Origin: Glossina fuscipes
Taxonomy: Eukaryota; Arthropoda; Insecta; Diptera; Glossinidae
Length of the DNA stretch: 64,000 nucleotides
Direction of reading: 5' to 3'
Assembly: GCF_014805625.2 (NCBI RefSeq)
Contig: NW_023998415.1
Coordinates: forward strand, 19,438,011 to 19,502,010
In this document: positions 24,408 through 35,560 of the stretch, piece after piece
How the letters are laid out: each line of letters starts with the position of its first letter
Position numbering within the stretch: position 1 is the first letter of the stretch
Made by a program: the position numbers and the translations under genes
The notes under the pieces: generated by a model
Seen by the model: only the letters and a program-made list of their open reading frames with translations
The model's database searches: none
Told to the model about the DNA's origin: nothing

Positions 24408-26347
24408 GGTTTTTTTGTACGATCATCGAAATGTTTTATTTATTGAATTCGAGCGTAGTTATTGAACGGTTTCATATCATTTTCGTTGCTCACAATTCTT
24501 TACAAATTATTGAGATTAAGGTTACCATTACTTCGGCCAGCTTTATGAAAATACCCCGAATACATGTAAATCCGTAAAAGAAGTGAACATTTTTTAATAG
24601 CCACAACAGTTAGTTATTCGAAACTGGTTTACTGGCATCCCACTACATATACATATCAGAAAAATCGGTCATTTCTATACGTTTAGCATAGCGAAGCGAA
24701 AAACATCCTCATAAAAACACATATTTAATAAAATTAATGGACATAGAAAGATGTTCAATCTTTTCCATTGTTTGCACCTATATTATTCTTTTCGAGGCAA
24801 GTAATACCATACCCTTAAGTTCAAAGTTCTTATATTTATTGCATTGAAAGAAGAGCATGTTATACAATTATTCTACTCTTCGTTTTTTTAGCAAACTCAC
24901 TGCAGAAATGCGAATTCGACAGATGTTAAGCTTTGAAACTTTGAACAGAACGTTTAATAATTTTGTGAAATTTTTAACAAAATTATAGAGTCTTTCGACA
25001 TTGATGCTTAAGAATTTTTTCTATTTCCCAAACTCAAAACGATACTTAAAGAATAACATCGTCCCACTCTAACGGTGAAGACGAAATTTCTGATGGAGTT
25101 TCAGACGTTGTTGCAATGTTTCCTAATAAACAAACTTCGTCGACAAAAGTATATAGTATCGATCGACGACCAATTTTAATGATAAGTATTATTATGTGTT
25201 AAGTTTCGGAATTGTTAAGTTAAAAATTCATTCATAGATATGGGTTTTTTTTAAACTCTGGAAAAAATGTTTAAAATTTCTCTTAGGTGTCTGTTTGTTT
25301 TAAATAAAATAAATTTAAGATTTTAGTTTAGTACTACAACTTGCGGCGATAAACCTAGAATGCTTTGGGTACTAACTCGTATAGGTTTATTGGGAAATGA
25401 GCCACCTTATCGAGCGTCTGCTATGTCTGCATCTTTAATTATGAACGATATCGTGGAAAAGTTAGACCTTCAAAGATATCTTGGAAAAAAAATCATCAGC
25501 ACCCTGCTAACCCTCCATGAGTTTCACATTTATATAAATAAAGATCAAAACAAATTCGCGAGTTTGCGTTTGCAATGCAGTTGCAATGTCTCAATGCATC
25601 TAGAAGAAGTCTTCTTCTCCTGGCTGCAGTTGTGGACAAATTCTCATAATAAAACGCTTTATTTGTGACTGCCTTAACTTTTCCTTTTTCAGAAGACTTG
25701 CATTTGGAACAACTGATCCTATGGACATCCTGATATCAGCTACAGATCGCAATATCACAATATAATATATTACTTTATTAAAACTACTAGACTCATTATC
25801 TAATTTTCTTTTCTCGTTTTCAATGCTTTCTTTTTAATCTGAGAATTTATTTCATTAGTGTACAAACTTATAAGAATAATAATAATAATAATAATAATAA
25901 TTACAAATGTTCATAAATGAAAAATGTTTATATGTTCTATAAATTTTTTTTGGAATTTATTGTTAGTTGACAGCAACAATGGGCCGAAAGAACACCTACA
26001 CAAACCAACTATTTGAAAGTAAAAGGAGTATGTATGTAAAGTTGCAACAAAACAGACAAATGGACAGACGGACAGACGAGCGTAGGTTCATTCAGAATCA
26101 CTTTCTAAATAATAATGAGGCGAATTTATCTCAAGTCTTTTACTTGGAGAGCGAAATTCCACAAGCTAAGTATGTTAATTCTAGGCTAATTAACATTAGT
26201 TTTTAGCGAACAGCTCATGAAAAGCTCCTCCCTCACGAAACTGCATGGAGTGGATCCATTGATGTAAACGTAAAATATTTTCGCGGGATGGTGAATTCAA
26301 GGACACTCTGACAACAAAAAATATTGTAATTAATTTTTAAAACCCAC
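24408..26347. other. Repeat-bearing intergenic region
   Basis: No intact gene. It contains a degraded RNase H-like fragment (about 25336-25500), an (AAT)n microsatellite at 25879-25901 and a GGACAGACGGACAGAC-containing dispersed-repeat segment near 26062. Frames at 25360-25668 and 25967-26206 are not intact genes. Confidence 0.45.
25336..25500 (+). pseudogene. Degraded RNase H-like fragment of a non-LTR retrotransposon (tentative)
   Basis: The plus-strand frame reads MLWVLTRIGLLGNEPPYRAS. The pattern W-V-x(2)-[HR]-I-G-[LI]-x-G-N-E followed by an A-rich helix is the signature of the RNase H domain of Jockey/I/R1-type elements (usually WVPxHxGIxGNExAD). The usual AD after NE is replaced by PPYRAS, and there is no reverse transcriptase nearby, so it would be a dead scrap. 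The match is short. Confidence 0.35.
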
Positions 26348-26531
26348 CATAAACGCCCCTACAGGCAGACCTCCAAAACGATATACCAAACGTCCTTGTT
26401 CATATGCGTCCCAGGCCGCTAAAGCTTCTCTTATTAACGAAGTGATACCCAAACGATTAACAAACACATTGTCAGTAGCATCAGAGTTAGTAAATAATTC
26501 GGCGACCACATAGAGATTCGGCTTAGTTTCT
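26348..26531 (-). pseudogene. Orphan exon of glycogen debranching enzyme (AGL)
   Basis: On the minus strand 184 bases encode a stretch with [36 protein letters not shown] and [15 protein letters not shown], a highly conserved part of the glucanotransferase region of eukaryotic glycogen debranching enzyme. It is bounded by AG on its 5' side (26532-26533) and GTGGGT on its 3' side (from 26347 down), so it looks like one exon with its splice sites. I found no other debranching-enzyme exon within several kilobases on either side (for example the FDGLRxDNCHSTP-type exon expected just upstream), although the enzyme is normally about 1500 residues. The most likely explanation is a partial genomic duplication or capture by a transposon. 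A very long-intron gene is less likely, and a rearranged assembly is possible. Confidence 0.75.
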
Positions 26532-27655
26532 CTAGCAATGAAATGTAATGAAATGTAATGAAATAATAAGAAAATACTTACCAATGTAAATGCAATTTTG
26601 CAATGAGCAATAAAAAATATTAATATCGACAACTACCAGTATTCACATTTAGAATATATATATTATATATAAACCCTTTTGTAAAAACATTACAGGATTT
26701 GTGATTAAGTGGCTGATCATATGATGGGTGTTTTATCAATTAAGTAGCGTATATTCGTTCTCATTTGTTGTTTTGTAGAATTTTATAAAATAAGCGTATT
26801 CTCATTTTTTATGCATGCATTGTAGAATTTTATAAAATAAGCGTATATTCGTTCTCATTGCGAAAGTTTCCAGATATTTTTTGATTTTTTTTTTAGATTT
26901 CAAGGATATATTTTCGGGTCACATATAAAGTCTAAATTATATATATTAGTTCATATAGCGTTTGTCATGTCTAAATCAAAATCAACAAAATTTCCTCCCC
27001 GTGGAAGTTGCATTTAGAAAGAAATCTGAAATGTTACGTTACTTGGGTTATTATGAACCATCACTGATGTCTGAGGAGACAACATTTTTACCCGCTTAGG
27101 GCAGTGTATTAAAATGAGCATACGCTCTTGCAGTTCCGGGGTTGGAATAGAACGCCTTTCCGAACTTTCCACATATTTCACGATTTCAATTTAAGCTAGA
27201 CAAGGACCCAGATCGTTCAAATTCAGATATTCGATCGCGTGGAATTTCATTTAAATGTCTATCTCCTGAAATCGTAAGGCGCGAATTATCTGATCTGTTT
27301 GTATCGTGAAAAAAATTATTACCAATGTGTACTTACCGTTGAGATCATAAGGAAGTAGGAATTTGTGGGCAAACCTTTTTCCCGCCAGCAAATCTTTGCT
27401 TCTTTGCCTCTATGCATTTTTCAAACGATAAGATATATAGCTAAGATCATTGATAACCGGTAGGATCGTATTTTTCAAATCGAATTTTTTTATTTTCATA
27501 CTTAATTGAATAATGTTGAAGCTAAGATAGCGTTTTATCGTTCGTGCGAATAATAATGCAATTAAAATTGCCGGCAACTTAGACTTTCGAATATGCAGGT
27601 CAATAACAGCGGGGACAACAACGAGTTGAATAGCTGACCACCAGCGAATGTGATC
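26532..27655. other. Intergenic, short local duplications
   Basis: No gene. A phrase GTAGAATTTTATAAAATAAGCGTAT occurs twice (about 26777 and 26822), with ATTCGTTCTCATT nearby in both, so a segment of roughly 45-80 bp has been duplicated in tandem. The remainder is AT-rich without recognisable coding potential. Confidence 0.5.
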
Positions 27656-27846
27656 TTATTACTATTATTGTTATTACCTTTAATTCAGCCAGACGAATAG
27701 ATGTGAAAGACTAAAGCCTGAAAGCACTAGCATCGGTGATGCTGGTTTTATCGTTTTATTGAAAACTCTGCCGCACTTCATATTCGAGCCCACGACCATT
27801 GATTTGTTAGTCGAGATTCTTGCCATACCTGGTCATTTAAGCGGAT
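27656..27846 (-). mobile_element. tRNA-derived SINE, copy A
   Basis: On the minus strand the element starts TCCGCTTGAATGACC, has a B-box-like GGGCTCGAATAT about 50 bases in, and ends in an ATT/AAT-rich simple tail at 27656-27690. It shares the body GCACTAGCATC...CTCTGCCGCAC and CCACGACCATTGA with three other copies (28201-28377, 28388-28569, 46868-47040). This is the most diverged copy. Confidence 0.75.
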
Positions 27847-28200
27847 ATATCCGAACTTAAAGCGGAGGGTACATGGCCAATAATAAAGTAACCAGCACTA
27901 GCAATGATCACGATACATTCAATCAACAAATTGAAGATACTAGTTAGCCGTCAATTGTAGCACAAAAAGACTGGAGCCATTTGTACATGGAACTAACGTT
28001 GCTTAAGGGATAAACGAGTAGCGTTGCATGTGAGTGCTGCGACTTGCCACTTACTTGTCTGTCATTATTGAAGCGACAGCAGAGCCCGCATACACTTGAC
28101 CTCCAAGATTATTATCGTGTGACAATGCGGACATTGCGTAATAGATAACGCAGCAGTCTTCTTAGTTGGCCGTTACTTTTTCCAAGTTTTGGGTCTAAAT

Positions 28201-28377
28201 ATTATTATTATTATTATTATAAATTTGGCCAGAGAATAAATTCCAAGTCTAAGTCTTAATGCACTAGCATCTATGGCTTTCGGCTTTTATTAAAAACTCT
28301 ACCGCACTTGAGTTTTGAACCCACGACCATTGAGCTTGCTAGTCGAGATTCGTGCCTACTCGACCACTCAAGCGGAT
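28201..28377 (-). mobile_element. tRNA-derived SINE, copy B
   Basis: Same family as copy A, on the minus strand: tRNA-like head (TCCGCTTGAGTGGTCGAGTA), B-box-like GGGTTCAAAACTC, central body with GATGCTAGTGCATTAAG, and (AAT)n tail. It is bracketed by GGGTCTAAAT at 28191-28200 and 28378-28387, consistent with a 10-bp target-site duplication. Confidence 0.82.
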
Positions 28378-28387
28378 GGGTCTAAAT

Positions 28388-28569
28388 ATTATTATTATTA
28401 TTATTATTATAAATTTAGCCAGAGAATAAATTCTAAGACTAAAGTCTTAATGCACTAGCATCTAAGGCTTTCGGCTTTTATTAAAAACTCTACCGCACTT
28501 GAGTTTTGAACCCACGACCATTGAGCTTGCTAGTCGAGACTCTTTGCCTACTCGTCTACTCAGATGGAT
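28388..28569 (-). mobile_element. tRNA-derived SINE, copy C (tandem with copy B)
   Basis: Nearly identical to copy B and directly adjacent. Its flanks are GGGTCTAAAT at 28378-28387 and again at 28570-28579, so B and C form a head-to-tail array with the 10-bp flank present three times. High identity to B implies a recent tandem duplication of flank plus element, or a second insertion. Confidence 0.82.
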
Positions 28570-28579
28570 GGGTCTAAAT

Positions 28580-29751
28580 AATTATATACGTTTGTTTTAT
28601 TTTAGTATACTAACTATCGTATCTTCTACGGCCATAAGGTACCACTGCTTGCAAACCCTGTTTTTAAATCATTCAACATTCGTAAATAAAAATAATTCGA
28701 AGAAGAATTTTTCAAAGAATTCGTAAGAGTGTATCATAAATTAATCACATTATCCGACGGAGAATACGAAATTTTTTCTCTAAGATCTTAAAAAACAAAC
28801 GGCAATGACAGCATCTGCTATATAGTTAACACAGACGACACTTTGTTGGTGATATACATGCAATTTTTTTTTCACACGATTTTGAAATAACACGGTTCAC
28901 CAATATATTTCTATGCACGAATTTTTTCCAACACGAATTCTAAACCAATTTTTTTTTTTTTTCAAGAATTATATACGCAACTTAAGAAATAAAAAAGGAA
29001 AAACAGAAACAGCGGACTTAATAACGATGAAAATTCTTCATTTGAACCAAATCCGACAATTGTGCTAGACATACCTGACGTATCTGCTGATGATAGCATT
29101 TTCGATCCAGTTCGTAACAACGTGCACGCTTGTTATCAAGTGGTGATGAATAATCGGGAAATTGCTTTTTATTCTTAATTTCAATTTCAACTCGTTTTTT
29201 TCTAATAAAAAATGTGACTTTTGTTTTATAAATATGTTATAAAGATTTCATTATTACTTTTTTTGCACGGTTTTTCCGGAAAATATTTGGAGTGTTCTCA
29301 TCTTATACGATTTTTTAATGTTGTGGAACATATTCCCAAAATTTACTATATCTCACATTCACTTTTTTACACGATTTTTTTGCACGAAATTCTAAACAAC
29401 GCAGCTAACGTGCAAAAAAAGAATTAAATGCATTATACATAATATATTCGAACAGAGCAGTTAGTATTTATTTTTAAGAAACCACTCTAATAAGAAGTGT
29501 AGGAGAGCTTTTCTGCTTAAATATCTGTAAAAATCTACCGCATATGTGATGTGAACTATCGAACACAGACTTCGTAGTGGCGATTCTTACTTGTGTAATC
29601 GAGAAGGGGTTAAAGGAGAAATTTACACGTCAATCGGAATCTTAGCAACAGTGGCATGACATGTCTTCAAAAATGCCAATCTTTTTAAAAGCAAACACGA
29701 CCCTATTTAAAAGTTATATTTACACTTGCGTATTTCCTTTCATTTAGCTCT
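28580..29751. repeat. Intergenic with a dispersed repeat also found at 49.2-50.2 kb
   Basis: Between about 28880 and 29425 the sequence matches the region 49215-50215 in patches. Shared phrases include ATTCTTCATTTGAACCAAA versus ACTCTTCATTTGGATCAAA, AGACATACCTGA, GATAGCAT, TTCGTAA, GTGCACGCTTGTTATCAAG, TTATAAATATGT and ATTTCATTATTA. Both copies hold repeated TTTTTACACGA / GCACGAA motifs. This is an old transposon family, class unknown. No protein-coding gene is intact here. Confidence 0.55.
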
Positions 29752-31854
29752 ATGTGGGCCAATAATATACGAAAGAAAATTATCATCATAATAATTTTTT
29801 TGATAACAATCCGTTACAAAGAATTGTATCTGAACTTTACCATCTTGCAACTTGCGTATAGGCGCAATTTCGAAGTGGTTGTAAATAACTATCTTGTCTG
29901 GAGCAATAGCTGCCATATACCCACTATTAGTGTTTATGACAAATATATCTTAGAGCAATTGGAGGCGGAGGAGTCGCCGATTTGTTCCAACAAAAAGCCC
30001 TTGGTTGTAAAGCGATACGATGCAGCGAATGAACAATATATTTTATATATCAATTTTAACTTGACAAACGCTTATGGCGCGACAAGCGACACATTAAAAT
30101 GCTGTTATTCGCAAATCATACGCGTCACTGAAAACAAAATCAGGTATAATTTGCATGAAATCGAATCGTTTCAAAATTCATAAAACATCTGCTATCTGCA
30201 GATATCTAAGATGTAAGAATTTTCAACAGAATTTTATCGTACCTATGAATATTAAGTATATGCTAGTCGAGTGCCGGAAATCGTCTTATAATTCATTAGT
30301 ATATCAGGAGGGTTTATTCTTTATATACAATCGTGAAGACAGATCGAAATATTCTCGTATGAATGTAAAAAATTCGACCAGAAAATTTGGTATCTTACTT
30401 TTCGGGATAGATTCTGTTTCGCAATTTAATGCAAGACGTGCTATGCCAAAGGTAGTTAGGTACATGGAAACTCATAATTGGTATGAGTTGTCTGGTTACA
30501 ATAAGGTGTGCGTTACGCGCGACATTGAAATCGAAATTGCCTGGATTATCTCTTCTATTTCCAGATAGGTGATAATACTTTTCCAAACCTAATGGCCATA
30601 CTGACGGGCTTCAATTTAACCGATACTCAAAAAGTTTGCCAACCCCACTTGTCCTGGGGCTTAAGTAACTGCTCAACGCTATTTAAAACGCTTCGGCAAC
30701 AAGGATTTACAACCGCCTTTGCCGAAGACGAATGCGATATAAATACATTTAATTTTGGCAAGGCTGGATTTCGCCATGAGCCCACAGATTATTATCAACG
30801 TCCCTTACTCTTAGCCATGGAAGATAGATTAATGTATCTGAAACGTTATGGTAGCCGTTTTTGTGTAGGCCATAAGCGATATGCCGAATACATTTACGAT
30901 TTTGGCCTGGAATTTGCTGAACGCTATCTGGGCAAAACTATATTTGGTCTTTTCTGGATTAATAGCGTTAGTCATAATAGCTGGCGTGGTCCATTAGCAA
31001 TCGAAGAACGAATACTCGGCTATTTGCAAGAGCTTCATACCAAACGTATATTAGAACATAATGTGGTGGTATTCTTTAGCGATCACGGCAGTCGTTGGGG
31101 CTATTTACGTAATCGTAAGAGTGGCTTTATTGAAGAACGTTTACCTATGTTCTTTATATGGCTACCGAAATGGTTTAAGAAATGTTACCCGGAGGCCGGT
31201 GCTGCCTTAAAACAGAATAAGCATCGTTTAACCAGTCCCTACGATTTTCATGCTACGTTAAAACATTTAAGTGTTCTAGCGCAAGGAAAGGGTTTTTCTA
31301 CGTTGCAGAAAATGCCGGCGCCTCAAGGCTGCGTCACCTGTCAATCTCTTTTAAAATCGATTCCTGTAGATCGTTCATGTTCTCAAGCCGGAATAGAAGA
31401 TTATTGGTGTACCTGTACTCCATTTTATAGCGTTGATACGAAATCTTATCAAGTTCGTGAAATCTCTGAAACGCTAATTCATCACATAAACACATTTCTA
31501 AAGTTAAAAAATTTTACCAATTTATGTAGAGAACTGACCTTGAAAACCGTAGAGGCGGCAAATATAAAAATGAATATAAAGAGTGTAAATCATACTGATT
31601 ATAAAAGGACGACATATCGTATCACTTTTACCGTTTATCCAAGCGATGCTAAGTTCGATGCCAGCTATCATCTGAATTATGAAACTAAGGGGACCGAAAT
31701 TAATATCGAGACCATAAGTCGTTTAAATAGCTATGCTAAAGACTCGCAATGCGTGAACGATGTTATAGCTAAAAAATTTTGCATATGCAGCGATAGTATT
31801 GGAACTGCTGATGGAAACTTTCCAGTTAATAAAACTTTGTTGTACTCTCATTAG
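29752..31854 (+). CDS. DUF229 (alkaline phosphatase/sulfatase-fold) membrane-anchored protein
   Basis: Three exons (29752-30143, 30202-30505, 30565-31854) give 661 residues. A hydrophobic stretch near the N-terminus (IIIIIIFLITI) after MWANNIRKK fits a type II signal anchor, so the body should lie in the secretory lumen or outside the cell. The DUF229 core starts at about residue 195 with FGILLFGIDSVSQFNARRAM (metal-binding D and a serine in the nucleophile position), then GDNTFPNLMAILTG, SVSHNSW, and VVFFSDHGSRWG near residue 403 (D-H metal ligands). The cysteine-rich CVTCQSLL and DYWCTCTPF follow, as usual in the family. Flies carry many paralogues; substrate and role are not established. 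The last 150 residues are less conserved. A 22-bp (TA)n-type run follows the stop. Confidence 0.87.
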
Positions 31855-32498
31855 ATATATATATGTATATATATATATATATATATATTTACGCCATATA
31901 TGATTAGCAAGCAGCTAAATGAAATGTATTCATAATAATTACAAGTTATTTTCGAATTCATTTTCAAAAATATACATAAAAAAAAAATAAAAAAAATGCA
32001 ATAAAATCTATGTCGTTCGATTCTTACTGTGAAATATAGAATGTGTTCAATGCCTTGCGTTACGAATACGGGCTCTCCACTGTCTGCTCTCGACATCTGG
32101 CCGTAGCCACAGTTAAGCAGTTGAGATCGACCATATGTATTGAATGAATGGAGAAGGAGGAGAATATAGTACATAAACAAAAGCCCACACGCATACAAGC
32201 GCACATCCACGCTCACAATTATATAAAATAAACATTTGCAAACCACTATAGATTGCATGCAGCATTTTGTGAGTTTTTACAGTGTGTTTCTAAAAACAAT
32301 AAAAACAAAAATGGAACACGGCTATGGATGATAGTCCGGCAGTCAGTACTGGCACTGTTGCATTATATTTGTGTACAGCTACATGTACATTGTATATACG
32401 CATGTATGTACAGATAGATAAATAGATAAAAGTGTTTATTGGAAATTTTGCAAGTTAATCGCTTGATGTTAAGATGTTGGTGGCTGTTTTTTGTGCTT

Positions 32499-32544
<46 letters not shown>

Positions 32545-32830
32545 GTGTGTATGTGTGTGTATAAAGGTGTATATATGTATCTGCGCGCGCGGGTGTATAT
32601 ATATATATATATATATGCATAATATATATATGGATGTATATACGCATGCATGTACACACAAGTAAACATATATCTTTTAAAAACGTTTGCCAATTTGTCG
32701 TTATTTTGGAAATGTTTAAATCGAATAAGCAGTCGGAGAAAAATCACTGAACATTAAGGACGATCATCTGAAGAAATTCGATTTTTTCAGATTTCTTTTT
32801 TCGCCAAGGGTACAAGCAAATTTTAACAAC
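31855..32830. repeat. Microsatellite-rich spacer before troponin C
   Basis: (TA)n-type runs directly after the DUF229 stop (31856-31888) and at about 32503-32541 and 32597-32615, mixed with TG/TACA repeats at 32542-32660. Long minus-strand frames here encode Y/I repeats and are artefacts. The segment just before 32831 (TTCGCCAAGGGTACAAGC...) should contain troponin 5' UTR. Confidence 0.6.
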
Positions 32831-34285
32831 ATGAGCTCAATTGTAAGCAATTATTGCCTCATTTTTGATACGATTAGAGAAGATCAATTTATCCTTTTAT
32901 ATGAAATCATTTTTTATAGGATGAAGATCTGACTCCTGAGCAAATCGCTGGTAAGTCATAGATAACAGTCTCGAAGATTTTATAATCTACAATTTACTTT
33001 AAAGTAATTCTGGTCCTCGTACAACTGTCGATGGATCTTGAATAAGTGAAAAAAATAAAAATAAATAAATAAAAAATTTGTCCGCCAAACGTATGAATAC
33101 AGAAATTCACGTTGGTCATAAATGTTTATAAAGAAGTCACCAATGCGTATTTTCGACGCATTACAAAAGAAATTTCAAAAACAAAAGTAAAAATGTTTTT
33201 TTTTGTTTTCATTTTATTATGCCGCGAAAGATTTGGAAAGAGATCTTGCAATATATTCAAGATGGATCATAAAAATGTTGCTATTTGATATGTAATTGGA
33301 AAAAAAAAAAAAAGAAGAAAATTGCATGCAAATTTGTTTGTGTCAATATAATAAGAAAGTCCTGCTTCTTGCGTCTATCCTTTAGTTTTGCAAAAAGCAT
33401 TCAACAGTTTTGATCATCAAAAGACGGGAAGTATACCTACCGAAATGGTTGCCGATATTCTCCGCCTGATGGGTCAACCATTTGACAAAAAAATTTTAGA
33501 AGAGCTTATCGAAGAAGTGGATGAAGACAGTGAGTGCAAAATTTACTTAATTTGTTCTTTTTTTCTTTTAAGCTATTAATGGTTTTCTTCGTTTAGAATC
33601 CGGACGTTTAGAATTTGAAGAGTTTGTACAATTGGCGGCAAAATTTATTGTGGAAGAAGATTCTGAGGCTATGCAAAAAGAGTTACGTGAAGCTTTCCGT
33701 TTATACGATAAGCAGGGTAATGGCTTTATACCGACAACCTGCTTAAAAGAGATCCTCAAAGAATTGGATGATCAGTTAACTGAACAAGAACTTGATATTA
33801 TGATTGAAGAAATCGATTCGGATGGTTCCGGTACAGTAGATTTTGACGGTACGAAAAAGAAATTGGATATGAAACACAAGCGAAAAGAAAAATGAATGAA
33901 ATCATTCCATTTATTAACACCAAAACAACATACATCTACACCGACTAATTGCTTACACCCACTCGGAGGCACTCGATTGTTAAACTTGTTGCTTTGATTT
34001 TGCTCGGCCGACCATAACGATTGGCTTTATAAATCGCCCATTATACAAAAATATTTTTATTTTGCATATGCGTAATCATGCATGTATTCCATCGTTCGAA
34101 TATGTGTGCCGAGTGCTAAATGTAAATTTCTCATTCTCTCATTTTTTTTTTTTTTTTATTTATTTATTTCAACATATATCTCATCTGTGACAGCAGCGAT
34201 CACATTAGTTCAATATTTTTAGCACTTTTTTTTTTTTTTCTTTTCTTCAATTACAGAATTCATGGAAATGATGACGGGCGAATAA
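32831..34285 (+). CDS. TpnC73F: Troponin C, TpnC73F/TpnC47D type
   Basis: Five coding exons (32831-32842, 32920-32950, 33386-33529, 33597-33848, 34257-34285) give 155 residues, exactly the size of fly larval/leg troponin C. It is the calcium sensor of the thin filament in striated muscle. Four EF-hand positions are visible: [12 protein letters not shown] (site I, degenerate), [12 protein letters not shown] (site II, canonical), [12 protein letters not shown] (site III, degenerate) and [12 protein letters not shown] (site IV, canonical). The protein starts [14 protein letters not shown] and ends FMEMMTGE. The MSS N-terminus favours TpnC73F over TpnC47D. Exon 1 carries only four codons. Introns before EF-hand 1 and before the last exon are about 0.4 kb. 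An AATAAA lies at 34342-34347 and another at 34504-34509. Confidence 0.95.
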
Positions 34286-35560
34286 TCTGACCCGATTTGA
34301 GGCATTAAAATTTTAAATGGCTAGTATTTCCTTTTTTACTTAATAAAAAAAAAAAAAGAAAAAAAACGAACATTTTTCACTTATTCGCAAAAGGAATCAC
34401 AGCTCTTTTTCTCTATCTCTCTCTCTCTCTCTCTATAACTTGTTATGTTTCCCGTAGACGTTAATTGGCGTCTTAATAGTGTAAAAGCAAGCAAAAAGAA
34501 TTTAATAAATTAAAATATTCAGTAAATTGTATTATTTATGTACGTTTTGTATTTTGTCGCATTGTATTCTTAACTTGCCCACCCACCTAAAAGCACCATC
34601 CGTTGATCCTATATTATGTCAAATCATTCCTCTTTCGTGTGAATGAAGATCAACTGCTGCTACCTGTTGCCTTGCTGACGACAACGTTGACAGTTAACGA
34701 TTTTCCGTTTGAACGACAAGCTTTTGTGTGCATGCAAACGTACATACGTACATACGTTGCATACGCATATGGTAATATGACCGGGTTTGTTTGCCTTAGT
34801 GTATTTCGCTATCAATGTTAAACAACTACTCATAGTGATAAATGAACTGCTCTGTCACCCTTTTCTTTCTTGTTAGCTTTTCCAAGTTTGTATTTGGTAT
34901 GGAAATTAGCCAAGTTTTTGTCTGGGCATTAATAATTAACTATAACTCGATATTATCATTATTATCATCATAATCGTCGTTTTAATTGAAAGAGTTAACT
35001 AGTGTTAAAAGCTTATGGCGATGTTTAGTTGCCTTCAACGCTTCAATCGAAAAGATCGGTTAATGAAATTCATAAAAAAGAGACAGTGCGTATATTATTT
35101 TTGTCGTTTTATTTTCACTTTTTCGTATACTATATAATATATAATAAGTCTAATAGAGATTTTTAATAAAACGTAGAAAAAAAGGAAAAATGCGACAAAC
35201 CAACAGGTGAGCGAACTTACACTAATTAAATAAAATTTTTAATTAAAAGAAGTGACTCAAATTTTTTTATGAAATCTATTACATGTGCTATAGTATGGGT
35301 TTGAAAACGAATTACGGCAAGAAAAGCTTTGGCTTTTTATTGCTTACTAGTTTTATTTGCTTTATTAAATGCTTATGACAATAGTGTTAGCCTGTTATAA
35401 AAACGTTTAAATGATGAGCGCATTAACGAGAAAAACTTATTTAGTTTCTTAACATAATAACAACAGACTAATATAATAAATAATATATAATAAATATACA
35501 AGTGCATAGAGGAAGAAAACAGAGCGACTAATAAAATTTTAAATCTTTTCACAATGATAG
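34286..35560. other. 3' UTRs and spacer between convergent TpnC and mus81 genes
   Basis: Non-coding. It holds the troponin C 3' UTR with at least two AATAAA signals, a (CT)n tract at about 34411-34432, and AT-rich spacer up to the mus81 stop. No further gene is seen. Confidence 0.55.

Noticed and set aside
28201..28569. CRISPR-like direct repeats
   Set aside because: The repeated units are SINEs of about 180 bp in a eukaryotic genome, not short repeats with unique spacers.
31851..32747. Several 90-135-codon minus-strand frames
   Set aside because: They consist largely of Y/I/H repeats translated from TA and TG microsatellites.
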